Of a stretch of 64,000 nucleotides of DNA, positions 42,846 through 52,926 are shown piece after piece; within the stretch, counting starts at the first letter, position 1; the number at the start of each line of letters is the position of its first letter. The stretch is from Chishuiella changwenlii (GTDB lineage: Bacteria > Bacteroidota > Bacteroidia > Flavobacteriales > Weeksellaceae), in NCBI RefSeq assembly GCF_900142565.1, contig NZ_FRBH01000008.1:124001-188000 (forward strand), in the 5' to 3' direction. Below the pieces are notes generated by a model, which saw only the letters and a list, made by a program, of their open reading frames with translations, was not told the origin of the DNA and made no database searches. The translations under genes and the position numbers were made by a program.

Positions 42846-44696
42846 CTAATTTTTTATGGTTTCTATAGCTAAGTTATTAATAATAAACTCTTGTCGAGTT
42901 GGAGTATTTTTCCCCATGTAAAATTCTAATAATTCATCTATAGTCTGATCTTTACCGATCATAACAGGCTCTAATCTAATATCTTTACCTATGAAGTGTT
43001 TAAACTCGTCTGGAGAAATTTCTCCTAACCCTTTAAATCGGGTTATTTCTGGATTTTTAACTTCTTCTAAAGCTTTTAATCTTTCTTCTTCTGAGTAACA
43101 ATAGCGTGTTTCTTTCTTATTCCTTACACGAAAAAGTGGTGTTTGTAAAATATACAAATGTCCTTCTTTTATTAACTCTGGAAAAAATTGCAAGAAAAAT
43201 GTAATTATCAATAAACGAATGTGCATTCCATCCACATCGGCATCCGTAGCAATGACAACATTATTGTATCGTAAATCTTCTAAACCTTCTTCTATATTAA
43301 GTGCGGCTTGTAAAAGATTAAATTCCTCGTTCTCGTAAACAATTTTCTTTGATAAACCGTAAGAGTTTAAAGGCTTTCCTCTTAAACTAAAAACGGCTTG
43401 CGTTTCTACACTTCTACTTTTTGTGATAGATCCACTTGCTGAATCTCCCTCTGTAATAAAAATTGTAGAATCTAATCTTAACTCAGCTTTAGCATCATTA
43501 TAATGTTGGCGGCAATCACGTAATTTTTTATTATGTAAACTTACTTTCTTTGCTCTATCTCTTGCTAATTTTCTAATTCCAGAAAGTTCTTTTCTTTCAT
43601 TTTCCGATTGTTTAATCTTTCTTTCTATAGCTTGTGCTACTTCAATATTCTTATGCAAGAAATTATCAAGATTTGTTTTAATAAAATCGTTAACAAAAGT
43701 ACGAACAGTTGACAAACCTGGACCTATTTCATTAGAACCTAATTTTGTCTTTGTTTGAGACTCAAAAACTGGTTCGATAACTTTAATAGAAATTGCTCCA
43801 ATAATTGATTTACGAATATCTGCAGGATCGTAATTTTTATTATAAAACTCACGAACTGTTTTAACTATAGCTTCCTTAAAAGCAGCTAAATGCGTTCCTC
43901 CTTGTGTTGTATTTTGTCCATTTACAAAAGAATAATATGTTTCCGAATAAGATTTAGAACTATGAGTCATCGCTAACTCTATATCTTCTCCTTTTAAATG
44001 GATAATATCATAAATCGTTTCTTCTTCTATATTATCTTTTAATAAATCTTTTAATCCATCTTTTGAAAAGAACTCTTCTCCATTGAAAATAATTTTTAAT
44101 CCTGGATTTAAGTAAACATAGTTTTTCAACATTTTGTCTACATATTCTTTTCTAAATTTAAAGTTTAGGAAAATAGATTTATCTGGGACAAATGTAATTT
44201 TTGTTCCTTTTCTTAAAGAAGTTTCTTTTTCATCTTCTTGTTCAATTAAAATTCCTCTTTCAAATTCAGCAACACGTGTTTTTCCATCTCGAACAGATTG
44301 TACTCTAAAGTTAGTTGATAAGGCATTAACAGCCTTTGTACCAACACCATTTAACCCGACAGATTTTTTAAATGCCTGAGAATCATATTTACCTCCCGTA
44401 TTCATTTTAGAAACGGCATCAACCATTTTTCCTAATGGAATACCACGTCCATAATCTCTTACAGTTACTTCTTCATCGCGTAAATTAATCTCAATTGTTT
44501 TCCCTGCACCCATAACAAATTCATCGATACAGTTATCCACAATCTCTTTAAGTAAAATATAAATTCCATCGTCCTGAGAAGAACCATCTCCTAATTTACC
44601 AATATACATCCCAGGTCGCATACGAATATGTTCGCGCCAATCTAGGGTTTTTATATTATCTTCTGTGTAATTTGCTTGCTGATTTAGTTCTGACAT
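42846..44696 (-). CDS. parE: DNA topoisomerase IV subunit B
   Basis: This is the ATPase subunit of topoisomerase IV, with 616 residues. The GHKL ATPase motifs are [13 protein letters not shown] near residue 50, the YGRGIPLG box, and the [13 protein letters not shown] lid near 115. The Toprim domain has TEGDSASGS near 420 and [10 protein letters not shown] near 500. The C-terminal end has [12 protein letters not shown]. It is the first gene of the parE - membrane protein - parC - rhomboid unit and is divergent from the aminotransferase gene at 44805. Confidence 0.94.
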   Translation of the reverse strand: MSELNQQANYTEDNIKTLDWREHIRMRPGMYIGKLGDGSSQDDGIYILLKEIVDNCIDEFVMGAGKTIEINLRDEEVTVRDYGRGIPLGKMVDAVSKMNTGGKYDSQAFKKSVGLNGVGTKAVNALSTNFRVQSVRDGKTRVAEFERGILIEQEDEKETSLRKGTKITFVPDKSIFLNFKFRKEYVDKMLKNYVYLNPGLKIIFNGEEFFSKDGLKDLLKDNIEEETIYDIIHLKGEDIELAMTHSSKSYSETYYSFVNGQNTTQGGTHLAAFKEAIVKTVREFYNKNYDPADIRKSIIGAISIKVIEPVFESQTKTKLGSNEIGPGLSTVRTFVNDFIKTNLDNFLHKNIEVAQAIERKIKQSENERKELSGIRKLARDRAKKVSLHNKKLRDCRQHYNDAKAELRLDSTIFITEGDSASGSITKSRSVETQAVFSLRGKPLNSYGLSKKIVYENEEFNLLQAALNIEEGLEDLRYNNVVIATDADVDGMHIRLLIITFFLQFFPELIKEGHLYILQTPLFRVRNKKETRYCYSEEERLKALEEVKNPEITRFKGLGEISPDEFKHFIGKDIRLEPVMIGKDQTIDELLEFYMGKNTPTRQEFIINNLAIETIKN

Positions 44697-44804
44697 TTGA
44701 TTATCTGAGTATTAAAACGAGTTTTACAAAAATACTATTTTTTTTTATAATTTTTTTAAGGTTTACTATTTTGATTTTGAGTAAAATCAATATAATTTAA
44801 CGAC

Positions 44805-45944
44805 ATGATAAAATCTAAATTACCAAACGTTTCTACAACTATTTTCTCTGTTATGAGCAAATTGGCAATCGATTATAATGCAATTAATCTTGCGCAAGGT
44901 TTTCCCGATTTTGATACTGATGAAGAATTGATTAATTTATTAAATCACTACTCTTCTAATGGGTATAATCAATACGCACCAATGATAGGAATTGAAAAAT
45001 TACGTCATTCTATTACAGATAAATTCCATAAACTATATAAGAGTAATTATGATTATCAGACCGAAGTAAATATTACAAGTGGTGCAAGTCAAGCAATTTT
45101 TAATGTAATTTCGACTTTAATACATCCAAATGATGAAGTCATTATTTTCGAACCAGCTTACGACATGTATCAACCGTGTGTTGAATTATTTGGTGGAAAA
45201 GTAGTTCCTATCGAATTAAAATATCCTGAATTTTCTATTGATTTTAACGAGTTAGAGCAAAAAATAACTTCTAAAACTAAACTTATTATTGTTAATAACC
45301 CTAATAATCCAAGTGGAAAAATCTTAACAGAAAATGATTTAAAATCTTTTGAAGATATTTTAAAAAAAACAGATTGTTATTTATTAGCAGATGAAGTCTA
45401 TGAACATATTACTTTTGATGAGCAGGAACATCAAAGTTTTGCAAAACTACATTCTTTAAAGGATCGTATTTTTATAGTTGGCTCTTTCGGGAAATTATTT
45501 CACATAACGGGTTGGAAAATAGGTTATATTTTAGCTGAAGAAAGTTTTATGAATGAGTTTAGAAAATGTCATCAATTTAATACATTTTCCACGCATACTC
45601 CTTCTCAATACGCACTTGCAGATTATTTAGAAAATGAGAGTAATTATTTAAATCTAAGTAAATTCTTTCAAGATAAAAGAGACTTATTTATTAATGGCTT
45701 ATCTCAGACTAAGTTTGATGTTTTACCATCTGAAGGAACATATTTCGTAAATGCAAATTATTCTAAAATTAGTGATTTACCAGATAATGAATTTGCAGAG
45801 TTTTTAACAAAAGAATATAAAGTAGCAACTATTCCACTTTCAGCATTTTATAATCAGAAAAAAGATTATAAAATTGTTCGATTCTGTTTTGCTAAAAAAG
45901 ATAAAACTTTATTAGATGCAATTAATAACTTAATGACGTTGTAA
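44805..45944 (+). CDS. Class I/II PLP aminotransferase, methionine/kynurenine type
   Basis: This 379-residue enzyme has the fold type I signatures LAQGFPDF near residue 29, NNPNNPSGK near 164 and the PLP lysine Lys230 in GSFGKLFHITGWKIGY. The SFGKxFHxTGWKxGY form is typical of the YbdL/kynurenine aminotransferase group, which acts on methionine and aromatic amino acids. It stands alone, with a strong shared terminator downstream. The exact substrate is not visible. Confidence 0.88.
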   Translation: MIKSKLPNVSTTIFSVMSKLAIDYNAINLAQGFPDFDTDEELINLLNHYSSNGYNQYAPMIGIEKLRHSITDKFHKLYKSNYDYQTEVNITSGASQAIFNVISTLIHPNDEVIIFEPAYDMYQPCVELFGGKVVPIELKYPEFSIDFNELEQKITSKTKLIIVNNPNNPSGKILTENDLKSFEDILKKTDCYLLADEVYEHITFDEQEHQSFAKLHSLKDRIFIVGSFGKLFHITGWKIGYILAEESFMNEFRKCHQFNTFSTHTPSQYALADYLENESNYLNLSKFFQDKRDLFINGLSQTKFDVLPSEGTYFVNANYSKISDLPDNEFAEFLTKEYKVATIPLSAFYNQKKDYKIVRFCFAKKDKTLLDAINNLMTL

Positions 45945-45946
45945 TA

Positions 45947-45989
45947 AAAAGAGAACCTCCGAAAGTTATTTCGGAGGTTCTCTTTTTAT
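45947..45989. terminator. Bidirectional terminator between the aminotransferase and dctA
   Basis: A stem of about 19 bp (AAAAAGAGAACCTCCGAAA with its inverse) and a 4-base loop GTTA, flanked by A and T runs. It serves both convergent genes. Confidence 0.8.
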
Positions 45990-46002
45990 AGTTTCCTAAC
46001 AA

Positions 46003-47289
46003 TTAGTTATTGTTTAATACTTTCTTCATTTGTTCTTTATCTAATTGTCCTTCCCAATTAGATACAACAACTGTCGCAACACCATTCCCTATAACATTAG
46101 TAAGCGCTCTACATTCTGACATAAATTTATCTATCCCAAGAATTAATGTCATTCCAGCAATTGGAATATCAGGAACAACTGCTAACGTTGCAGCTAATGT
46201 TATAAAACCTGCACCAGTAACTCCTGCTGCTCCTTTAGAACTTAATATTGCTACACCTAAAAGGATAACCATTTGTTCTACAGACAAATCTATATTACAA
46301 GCTTGTGCAATAAACAAAGCTGCTAATGTCATATAAATATTTGTCCCGTCGAGATTAAAAGAATAACCAGTTGGTATAACTAATCCTACAACACTTTTTT
46401 CACATCCCATAGCGGTTAACTTTTGCATCATTCCTGGTAAAGCAGGCTCAGAAGAACTTGTTCCTAAAACTAAAAAGACTTCTTCTTTTATATAATATAT
46501 AAATTTAAAGATGTTAAAGCCATTCATTTTTGCAACAAAACCTAAAATTACAGTTACAAATAAGAAAGATGTAAAATAGAATGTTAACACTAATCCGAAA
46601 AGATTTTTCAAGGAGTCTATTCCAAATTTACCTATTGTAAAGGCTATTGCTCCAAAGGCTCCAATTGGTGCTAACTTCATTAATAACTCAACAACTTTAA
46701 ATACAGGAATCATACAAGTATTTAATAAATCAATTACTGGTTTGCTACGATCAGCAGTAAGAGCTAATCCAATTCCAAACATAATTGCAACAAATAATAC
46801 TTGTAAAATAATATCGCCAGTAAGTGGCTGAAATAAAGAGTCTGGAATAATATTAAATACAAAGCTTTTCAAATCGCTTTCTTCTGCAGCTTTTACATAT
46901 TTTGTAATTTGACTTGCATCTAATTTTTCTGGATTAATATTTAATCCTTTCCCTGGTTGAATATAATGACTAACAACTAATCCTACTATCAACGCTAGAG
47001 TTGAAAAAAATATAAAATAGGCAAATGCTTTTCCCGCAACTCGACCTACTTTTTTTAGGTCATTCATTCCTGCAATTCCTGTAGAAACAGTTAGAAAAAT
47101 TACAGGTGCAATTATCATTTTTACTAATTTTATGAAACCATCTCCCAATGGTTGCATTTTTTCTCCAGTTGATGGATAATAATATCCTAATGCAACACCT
47201 AAAATAATTGCGAATATTACTTGCACATATAGCAGTTGATAAAACTTTTTTGGTTTTCTTTCTTGTACTTGATCTAAATCAATATTCAT
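46003..47289 (-). CDS. Dicarboxylate/amino acid:cation symporter (DctA family)
   Basis: This 428-residue inner-membrane symporter of the DAACS family takes up C4-dicarboxylates or acidic amino acids with H+ or Na+. It has about eight membrane helices. Re-entrant loop HP1 contains the serine-rich [12 protein letters not shown] stretch near residue 275, and the [13 protein letters not shown] motif lies near residue 306. HP2 has [13 protein letters not shown] near 350. Dicarboxylate and glutamate transporters cannot be separated reliably from sequence reading. Confidence 0.88.
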   Translation of the reverse strand: MNIDLDQVQERKPKKFYQLLYVQVIFAIILGVALGYYYPSTGEKMQPLGDGFIKLVKMIIAPVIFLTVSTGIAGMNDLKKVGRVAGKAFAYFIFFSTLALIVGLVVSHYIQPGKGLNINPEKLDASQITKYVKAAEESDLKSFVFNIIPDSLFQPLTGDIILQVLFVAIMFGIGLALTADRSKPVIDLLNTCMIPVFKVVELLMKLAPIGAFGAIAFTIGKFGIDSLKNLFGLVLTFYFTSFLFVTVILGFVAKMNGFNIFKFIYYIKEEVFLVLGTSSSEPALPGMMQKLTAMGCEKSVVGLVIPTGYSFNLDGTNIYMTLAALFIAQACNIDLSVEQMVILLGVAILSSKGAAGVTGAGFITLAATLAVVPDIPIAGMTLILGIDKFMSECRALTNVIGNGVATVVVSNWEGQLDKEQMKKVLNNN

Positions 47290-47365
47290 AAGGTAGTAGT
47301 TTTTAAAATTTTCTAAATATAGAAATCCTTTTTATATAATAATTAATTGTAACTAATTATTTGGG

Positions 47366-47402
47366 AAAAAAAATGCTTAATTAAAAATTAATTAAGCATT
47401 TT
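47366..47402 (-). terminator. Terminator of the TonB-dependent receptor gene
   Basis: The stem AATGCTTAATT (47372-47382) with AATTAAGCATT (47390-47400) is followed on minus by a run of seven or more T residues. It lies 23 bases after the receptor gene's stop. Confidence 0.65.
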
Positions 47403-47424
47403 CATATATCACACTTTTATTAGA

Positions 47425-49923
47425 TTAAAAACTATAACCTACTGAAATCATATAATTTCTTGGTGTTCCTGGAAATAATCTAGCATAACTAAATCCTCCA
47501 ACCCAATATGTTTTATCAAAAACATTATTAACATTTAACGCTAATCTAAAGTGATTCTGCTGATAAAATATAGCTGCATTACTTACAACGTAACCTGGCA
47601 ACTCTAAAATAGTTTCATTTGTTAAACGTTTTGTAGCATAATTCATTCCACCAGCAATTCCAATTCCATCTAAGAAAGAACCTGTTTTAAAGTTATATCT
47701 CACCCAAACATTCCCTTGACTTTTTGGAGCATTAGCCATTGTTTGCCCTATTTCTTCTGCATTATCACTTTCTGTAATTTTAGCATCATTATATGAGAAA
47801 GCCGCTACTACGCTTAAGTTATGTAAAATCTGACCACTAATATCTAGCTCAACACCTTTTGCCTGCTGTTGCCCAACCTGTCTTAATAAATCAGGATTTG
47901 AAGGGTCTAAGGCATTTATAAGAATGTTATTTTGTTCTATATAATAAGCCGATGTCGTAAGAGAAAGTCTTTTATGGAAAAATTCAAATTTTGCCCCGGC
48001 TTCAACCATTTTACTTTTTAAAGGATCAAAAGGACCTCCAAATGTTGCCGGATCACCGATTGTTCCAGCACTTTGAGGTTGATAACCTTGGTTATAAGTT
48101 GCGTATAAACTTGTATTTTTACTTGGTTCAAAAACTAATCCTACTCTTGGTGTTAAAGCTTTCTGTTGAATATTTCTCTGTTTATTTGTTGTATAACCTT
48201 GCACATCTGTATAATACTCTTGTCTTAACCCTAACAATGCTTTCCACTTTCTCCAAGAAATTTGCTGTTGAATATAAATACCATTTAAAAAGTATTTGGA
48301 AGGAGTTTCTTCTTTACTTACATTAATATAATTAGATATTTCTGATATTGAATAATCAGGGTTTTCTAAATTAAAATAAGGAACATTCGGTACAGGCATT
48401 CCATCTTTTATCATATATAATTCTGGATGTTTTGGATCGTATTTACTAATAACTTTTGTTCCATCAGCAGATAAAAACCCAGAAGCATTGTATGTAGAAT
48501 TTCCTTTCGGGAAAATTTCTTGGATATGATCGTACCCTACTAATGTTTTATGTTTTACCTCACCAGTATTATAATCAAAAGTGAAATAACCAGAGAAATT
48601 ATCAATATAATTCTTTCTCAGTCTTCTTATTGTATTCATTCCCATTAATGTCGGAATTGTATTTCCTTCAACATCTGTAGCAAATGAATTAGAAGTTCTG
48701 TGTTCTAATAAATCTTCATCATACATTGATCTCAAGTACGATGCATTGAATGAAATATTATCATTAAACTTATGCTGTAAAGATAGAGTTGTAAAAATAT
48801 TTGCCTCTTTTTGATAATCATTTTCTTTACCTATGGCAAATGAAATAGGAACAGAATATAAATCAGTTCCCTGTGTTGCTCCAAAAATTGGTTGTCCACG
48901 ATCTAATCTTCCATCTGTATTTTGATAAACAAAATCGAAATTTACACTTGTTTTCTTATTTGGTATAAATGAGAAAGACGGCGCTATTACCAATGCTTTC
49001 TGATCCTGTAGAATACGAAAAGAACCTGCATTTTGATATGCTAAATTTAATCTATAAAGCAAGGTTTTATCTTCATTCATTGCTCCTGTAAAATCTCCTG
49101 TTAATCTATACGTATTAAAACTTCCTGTAGAAAAATTAACTGAGTTTCTTGTTTCTTTTAATGGTTTTTTAGTAATTGTATTTATTGTACCACCCGGATC
49201 TGTATTTGCAAATAATGCTGAAGCAGGTCCTTTTATCACCTCAATTCTCTCAACATAAGGTGTTAAGTTTTGTGCCCAACCTCTTGTGGAAATTCTTTGA
49301 CCATTTACTAAAGTATTAGAAGCTCTAAAACCACGTAAAACAAAATCATTATTATTGTAAGAAGCTTGATTTACACCACTAATATTTTTTACAGCATCAC
49401 TCGTTTTAAATGCTCCCTGATCATTAAGTGTTTCCTTTGTTACATAATTAATAGATTGTGGAATATCCATTAAATCCGTATTTGTCTTTGTACCACTAAA
49501 TGTTGAAGAATTTTTATACCCTTTCTCTGTTCTTCCTGTAATTTCTACAGTTTGTAGATTTTCTACATCATTTTGTATAGCACTTACCTCATCTTTCTCT
49601 GTCTGAATGATAAAAGTATTTCCTCTTGAAGTAATTTTCTTAATAGAATTATCATCTAAAATAATATTTAATAGTTCTGTTAATGTGTAATCAACTGGAT
49701 CTATTTCTACTGTTTTATTTAAATTTACCACTGAACTATCTACAAACACAAGTTTTGTATTTGTTTCTTTCTCATACAGTTTTATTATTTCCCTAACCGA
49801 AATTTTCTGATTGTCTATTTTAACAACTTTTGTAGAGTAATCTAAAGTCTGTGCTTTTACAACAACAGTTGATACCAAGAGACAACATAGCGAAAAACCT
49901 ATTAAACCGCTTCTCTTTTTCAT
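47425..49923 (-). CDS. TonB-dependent siderophore receptor with STN domain
   Basis: This 832-residue outer-membrane protein probably imports a ferric siderophore. It has a signal peptide (MKKRSGLIGFSLCCLLVSTVVVKAQ, 25 residues), an STN (secretin/TonB short N-terminal) domain at about residues 30-110, a plug domain (GFRASNTLVNGQRISTR and VEVIKGPASALFANTDPGG near 230), and a 22-strand barrel ending in YMISVGYSF. STN domains usually signal to an anti-sigma/sigma pair, but no FecR or FecI gene is adjacent. A -7-like TACATTTG lies upstream at 49980-49987 on minus. The substrate is unknown. Confidence 0.9.
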   Translation of the reverse strand: MKKRSGLIGFSLCCLLVSTVVVKAQTLDYSTKVVKIDNQKISVREIIKLYEKETNTKLVFVDSSVVNLNKTVEIDPVDYTLTELLNIILDDNSIKKITSRGNTFIIQTEKDEVSAIQNDVENLQTVEITGRTEKGYKNSSTFSGTKTNTDLMDIPQSINYVTKETLNDQGAFKTSDAVKNISGVNQASYNNNDFVLRGFRASNTLVNGQRISTRGWAQNLTPYVERIEVIKGPASALFANTDPGGTINTITKKPLKETRNSVNFSTGSFNTYRLTGDFTGAMNEDKTLLYRLNLAYQNAGSFRILQDQKALVIAPSFSFIPNKKTSVNFDFVYQNTDGRLDRGQPIFGATQGTDLYSVPISFAIGKENDYQKEANIFTTLSLQHKFNDNISFNASYLRSMYDEDLLEHRTSNSFATDVEGNTIPTLMGMNTIRRLRKNYIDNFSGYFTFDYNTGEVKHKTLVGYDHIQEIFPKGNSTYNASGFLSADGTKVISKYDPKHPELYMIKDGMPVPNVPYFNLENPDYSISEISNYINVSKEETPSKYFLNGIYIQQQISWRKWKALLGLRQEYYTDVQGYTTNKQRNIQQKALTPRVGLVFEPSKNTSLYATYNQGYQPQSAGTIGDPATFGGPFDPLKSKMVEAGAKFEFFHKRLSLTTSAYYIEQNNILINALDPSNPDLLRQVGQQQAKGVELDISGQILHNLSVVAAFSYNDAKITESDNAEEIGQTMANAPKSQGNVWVRYNFKTGSFLDGIGIAGGMNYATKRLTNETILELPGYVVSNAAIFYQQNHFRLALNVNNVFDKTYWVGGFSYARLFPGTPRNYMISVGYSF

Positions 49924-50060
49924 AATTTTATATCTAATTTCTAAACCTTTCTTTCCTTTCGTTTTTTAATAAAAACGAACAAATGTATTTATTTAGATTA
50001 AATAAATATAACGTTGCAATAGTTTTATCACTAAATACTTTCAAAAGTCATTTTTTTGCA

Positions 50061-50094
50061 TAAAAAAATGCTGAGTTATTCACTCAGCATTTAA
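50061..50094 (-). terminator. Terminator of ychF
   Basis: An 11-bp perfect stem (AAATGCTGAGT 50068-50078 with ACTCAGCATTT 50084-50094) is followed by seven T residues on minus, 22 bases after the ychF stop. Confidence 0.75.
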
Positions 50095-50115
50095 AAAGTA
50101 TCTTTAAAATATATT

Positions 50116-51207
50116 TTAAACATTAAATAAGAAGTGCATAATATCACCATCTTGTACAACGTAAGCTTTACCTTCTACGTTTAATTTACCTGCCTCACGA
50201 CATTTAGATTCTGAACCATAAGTTACATAATCATCAAATTTGATAACCTCAGCACGAATAAATCCTTTTTCAAAATCTGTATGGATAACACCTGCCGCTT
50301 GTGGAGCAGTAGACGCTTTCTTAATTGTCCAAGCACGAACTTCTTTTACTCCAGCAGTAAAATATGTTTCTAAATCTAATAATGTATATGCTGAACGAAT
50401 TAAACGATTTACACCTGGTTCTTCTAAACCTAACTCTTCTAAAAAGATTTGACGCTCGTCATAAGTTTCTAACTCGTTAATATCAGCTTCAATTTGTGCA
50501 GCTAAAACTAAAACTTCAGCTTGCTCATTTTTAACAGCTTCTTTTACTTGCGCAACAAATTCATTCCCATCTTTTGCAGCTGACTCATCTACATTACATA
50601 AATATAAAACTGGTTTAGCTGTAATTAGTTGTAAAGAATCAACAATTTCTTGTTCTTTTTCATCTAACTCCATTTCGCGAACATTTTTCATTTCTTCTAA
50701 ATGAGCAGTTACAGCCGTTAAAACTTCAACAACTTTTTGTTCGTCTTTATTACCAGCTTTAGCAGCTTTTTTAGATTTATCTATACGTTTTACAACTGTA
50801 TCTAAATCTTTTAATTGTAATTCAAGATCTATCGTTTCTTTATCACGAATAGGATTTACAGTTCCATCTACGTGTGTAATATTTTCATTTTCGAAACAAC
50901 GTAAAACATGAATAATTGCATTACACTCACGAATGTTTCCTAAAAATTGATTCCCTAAACCTTCACCTTTACTCGCTCCTTTAACTAAACCTGCGATATC
51001 TACAATCTCTACAACTGCAGGTACAACTCGTTCTGGATTTACAATTTCTTCTAATTTATTTAATCGAGCATCAGGAACAGAAACAGTTCCTACGTTCGGT
51101 TCTATTGTACAGAAAGGATAGTTTGCCGATTGTGCTTTTGCATTCGATAAACAGTTAAATAAAGTAGATTTACCAACATTAGGTAATCCAACAATTCCAC
51201 ATTTCAT
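50116..51207 (-). CDS. ychF: YchF/OLA1 family ATPase
   Basis: This 363-residue translational-GTPase-class P-loop protein prefers ATP and binds ribosomes; it is linked to stress and redox regulation. G1 is GLPNVGKSTLF (residues 6-16), G3 is DIAGLVKGASKGEGLGNQFL near 68, and the NKxD position reads NVDE. The TGS domain at the C-terminal end closes with YVVQDGDIMHFLFNV. It is a single gene, with a 17-bp palindrome just upstream (51241-51257) and an exact -7 match TATCTTTG at 51268-51275 on minus. Confidence 0.95.
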   Translation of the reverse strand: MKCGIVGLPNVGKSTLFNCLSNAKAQSANYPFCTIEPNVGTVSVPDARLNKLEEIVNPERVVPAVVEIVDIAGLVKGASKGEGLGNQFLGNIRECNAIIHVLRCFENENITHVDGTVNPIRDKETIDLELQLKDLDTVVKRIDKSKKAAKAGNKDEQKVVEVLTAVTAHLEEMKNVREMELDEKEQEIVDSLQLITAKPVLYLCNVDESAAKDGNEFVAQVKEAVKNEQAEVLVLAAQIEADINELETYDERQIFLEELGLEEPGVNRLIRSAYTLLDLETYFTAGVKEVRAWTIKKASTAPQAAGVIHTDFEKGFIRAEVIKFDDYVTYGSESKCREAGKLNVEGKAYVVQDGDIMHFLFNV

Positions 51208-51240
51208 ATATGTTGTATCTTATTTTTTAATATTGAAAAA

Positions 51241-51257
51241 TTAGAACAATGTTCTAA
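51241..51257. other. 17-bp palindrome in the ychF leader
   Basis: TTAGAACA-A-TGTTCTAA is perfectly symmetric about one base. It sits just downstream of the -7 match at 51268-51275, which places it at the expected transcription start and 5' leader of ychF. It could be an operator or a 5' mRNA hairpin. Confidence 0.4.
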
Positions 51258-51291
51258 AAATTTTGTGCAAAGATAATGAATTCCTTTCAAA

Positions 51292-51693
51292 CTATTTATG
51301 CACTAAAATTCTAGTTAATTTTATATTCAAAATATTACCAGAAAAAGATTCCATTTCTCCCAAAAAACAATCACATGACTGATGATAAACTAAGTCATAA
51401 TAATTTGCTTGCTTATCTAAATTGATCTTTTTAAACTTTAATTGAGGAAATTGAAATTCAATAGAGTCAGTTTTATCATTATCATAACCATCATTAAAAT
51501 TAAACTCTATTAATAATTTTGATCGTTTTTTAGCAATATCTATTAAAGGTTCATCATTTGGAGCTAATATAATTGTTGGATTTGATTTATAACTTATAAA
51601 TTCTTGTTTCCAACTTCCTTTTATCGTCCTAATATCATTAGAAGCACAACTAGAAAAAAATATAGCTATCAAAAAATAAGAAAAGTATTTCAT
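51292..51693 (-). CDS. Small lipoprotein of unknown function
   Basis: This 133-residue protein has a short lipoprotein signal, MKYFSYFLIAIFFSSCAS (lipidated Cys16). The mature part starts KGSWKQEF, a pattern common in lipocalin-like lipoproteins, and contains a CDCF pair near the C-terminal end. The family is not identified. It is a single gene upstream of ychF on the same strand, with 84 bases between, and is divergent from the thioredoxin gene. Confidence 0.75.
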   Translation of the reverse strand: MKYFSYFLIAIFFSSCASNDIRTIKGSWKQEFISYKSNPTIILAPNDEPLIDIAKKRSKLLIEFNFNDGYDNDKTDSIEFQFPQLKFKKINLDKQANYYDLVYHQSCDCFLGEMESFSGNILNIKLTRILVHK

Positions 51694-51763
51694 AAATTGT
51701 TAATTAGTTATTGAATTTACTATTTATTTTTTAAATTTACTTGAATACATTTTCTAAAGATTT

Positions 51764-52273
51764 ATGAAAAAATTATTGATATTTGGATTACTGATAGCAT
51801 TTTCAGGATTCTTAAATGCACAAACTGCAACTGAAATTTTAACAAAAGCGCAGAAAGAAGCAAAAGCAGAAAATAAAAACGTTTTCCTAATTTTCCATGC
51901 TTCTTGGTGTGGGTGGTGTAAAAAAATGGAAAAAAATATGGATGACCCTAGTGTAAAAACGTTTTTTGATTCAAATTACGTAAAAACGTTTATTACTGTC
52001 CAAGAAAGAGCTGCTAAGAAAAATTTAGAAACTCCAGGCGGCGATGCTGTCAATGAAAAATTAGGAGGAAAAGATCAAGGTTTACCATTTTGGGTAATTT
52101 TAGATGCTAATGGAAAAGTTTTAGAAGATTCACGAGTTAATGGGCAAAATATTGGAGGGCCTGCATCTGAAGAAGAAGTGAATAATTTAATAGCTAAGTT
52201 AAAAACAACTTCTAAAAATGATAAAATTAACGAAGAAAAAATAAAAGAAGTTTTTATTCTTAAAAAGGATTAA
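51764..52273 (+). CDS. Secreted thioredoxin-like protein
   Basis: This 169-residue protein has a signal peptide (MKKLLIFGLLIAFSGFLNAQ, 20 residues) and a thioredoxin fold of the Thioredoxin_7/DUF255 type. The redox motif is Cys49-Gly-Trp-Cys52 in HASWCGWCKKME. The cis-Pro loop is GLPFWVILDANGKVL near residue 108. It probably acts in the periplasm on disulfides. A hairpin (about 52287-52316) follows the gene but lacks a good T-tract. Confidence 0.88.
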   Translation: MKKLLIFGLLIAFSGFLNAQTATEILTKAQKEAKAENKNVFLIFHASWCGWCKKMEKNMDDPSVKTFFDSNYVKTFITVQERAAKKNLETPGGDAVNEKLGGKDQGLPFWVILDANGKVLEDSRVNGQNIGGPASEEEVNNLIAKLKTTSKNDKINEEKIKEVFILKKD

Positions 52274-52367
52274 TTTTTAAAAAGAAAGAAGCTCGACCTA
52301 CAACAATCGAGCTTCTAAAACAAAAATCATCTAAAAAATTATATGTAAAAATTACATTATTCTAATT

Positions 52368-52865
52368 TTATAGCCAAAATCGATCGTGCCAATCCATGTT
52401 AGTTAACAAGGTATTGAAACGTTCGTTTATTTTTTTCAACTTTGTTGGAGTTGCATTTTTTTCTAGTTCAGGAAATATTTGTTTTTCTTCAAAACGAATA
52501 TGTAAATCCAATTCCTCTTCAATGTAAATTAAGTTTTTCATCGGATTTTTAACATCTATTTTAAATAACCTTTTTATTCTACGATGCTCTTTTAAAGCTC
52601 TTTTTATTAAATAATGATCTTCATCTAACAAAGCAAAAAGATAATTTTCTTCAATCTCAAATTTTTTAAATAAAATCTCTTCACCATACCAATTTACATA
52701 ATCTATCATGCGTTGTATATCAACACCTCTATCTATACCTGTTCGTATATTAGAACAGAAAAATAAAGTTTTATGATGTCTTGCACACGCTTCATTTAAA
52801 TTAATCGCAACCGAAAAATTTAAGTTTTTCGGGTTTTCATTTGGTACTTTTACTGTTAATTTCAT
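52368..52865 (-). CDS. Hemerythrin-domain protein
   Basis: This 165-residue protein has a four-helix hemerythrin-like fold expected to bind two irons. Candidate ligands are His30/His31, His84, His94, His122 and Glu126 in HIRFEEKQIFPEL. It follows an Rrf2-family regulator gene by 61 bases on the same strand, and a 16-base inverted repeat (52891-52906) separates them. By analogy with NsrR-controlled Ric/YtfE proteins, a role in nitric oxide or oxidative damage response is likely, although the N-terminal ScdA-type domain of YtfE is absent. Confidence 0.75.
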   Translation of the reverse strand: MKLTVKVPNENPKNLNFSVAINLNEACARHHKTLFFCSNIRTGIDRGVDIQRMIDYVNWYGEEILFKKFEIEENYLFALLDEDHYLIKRALKEHRRIKRLFKIDVKNPMKNLIYIEEELDLHIRFEEKQIFPELEKNATPTKLKKINERFNTLLTNMDWHDRFWL

Positions 52866-52890
52866 CTCTCAATTATTTAACTCGGATATT

Positions 52891-52906
52891 AAGATATTTT
52901 TATCTT
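52891..52906. promoter_or_regulatory. Candidate Rrf2/NsrR operator
   Basis: AAGATA-TTTT-TATCTT is a 6-bp inverted repeat with 4-base spacer, located 26 bases upstream of the hemerythrin gene. AAGAT(A/G) half-sites facing each other resemble the NsrR sites described in proteobacteria. A related TATCTT half-site occurs near the rrf2 promoter. It is a candidate only. Confidence 0.45.
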
Positions 52907-52926
52907 ATTTAATTTTAAAACTTTTC

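Noticed and set aside
47991-48326. Plus-strand ORF of 111 codons inside the TonB-dependent receptor
   Set aside because: Antisense to a well-supported receptor barrel; composition is biased and there is no support for translation.
52287-52316. Hairpin after the thioredoxin gene as a terminator
   Set aside because: The stem is good (GAAGCTCGA/TCGAGCTTC), but no T-tract follows on plus, so it is not called.
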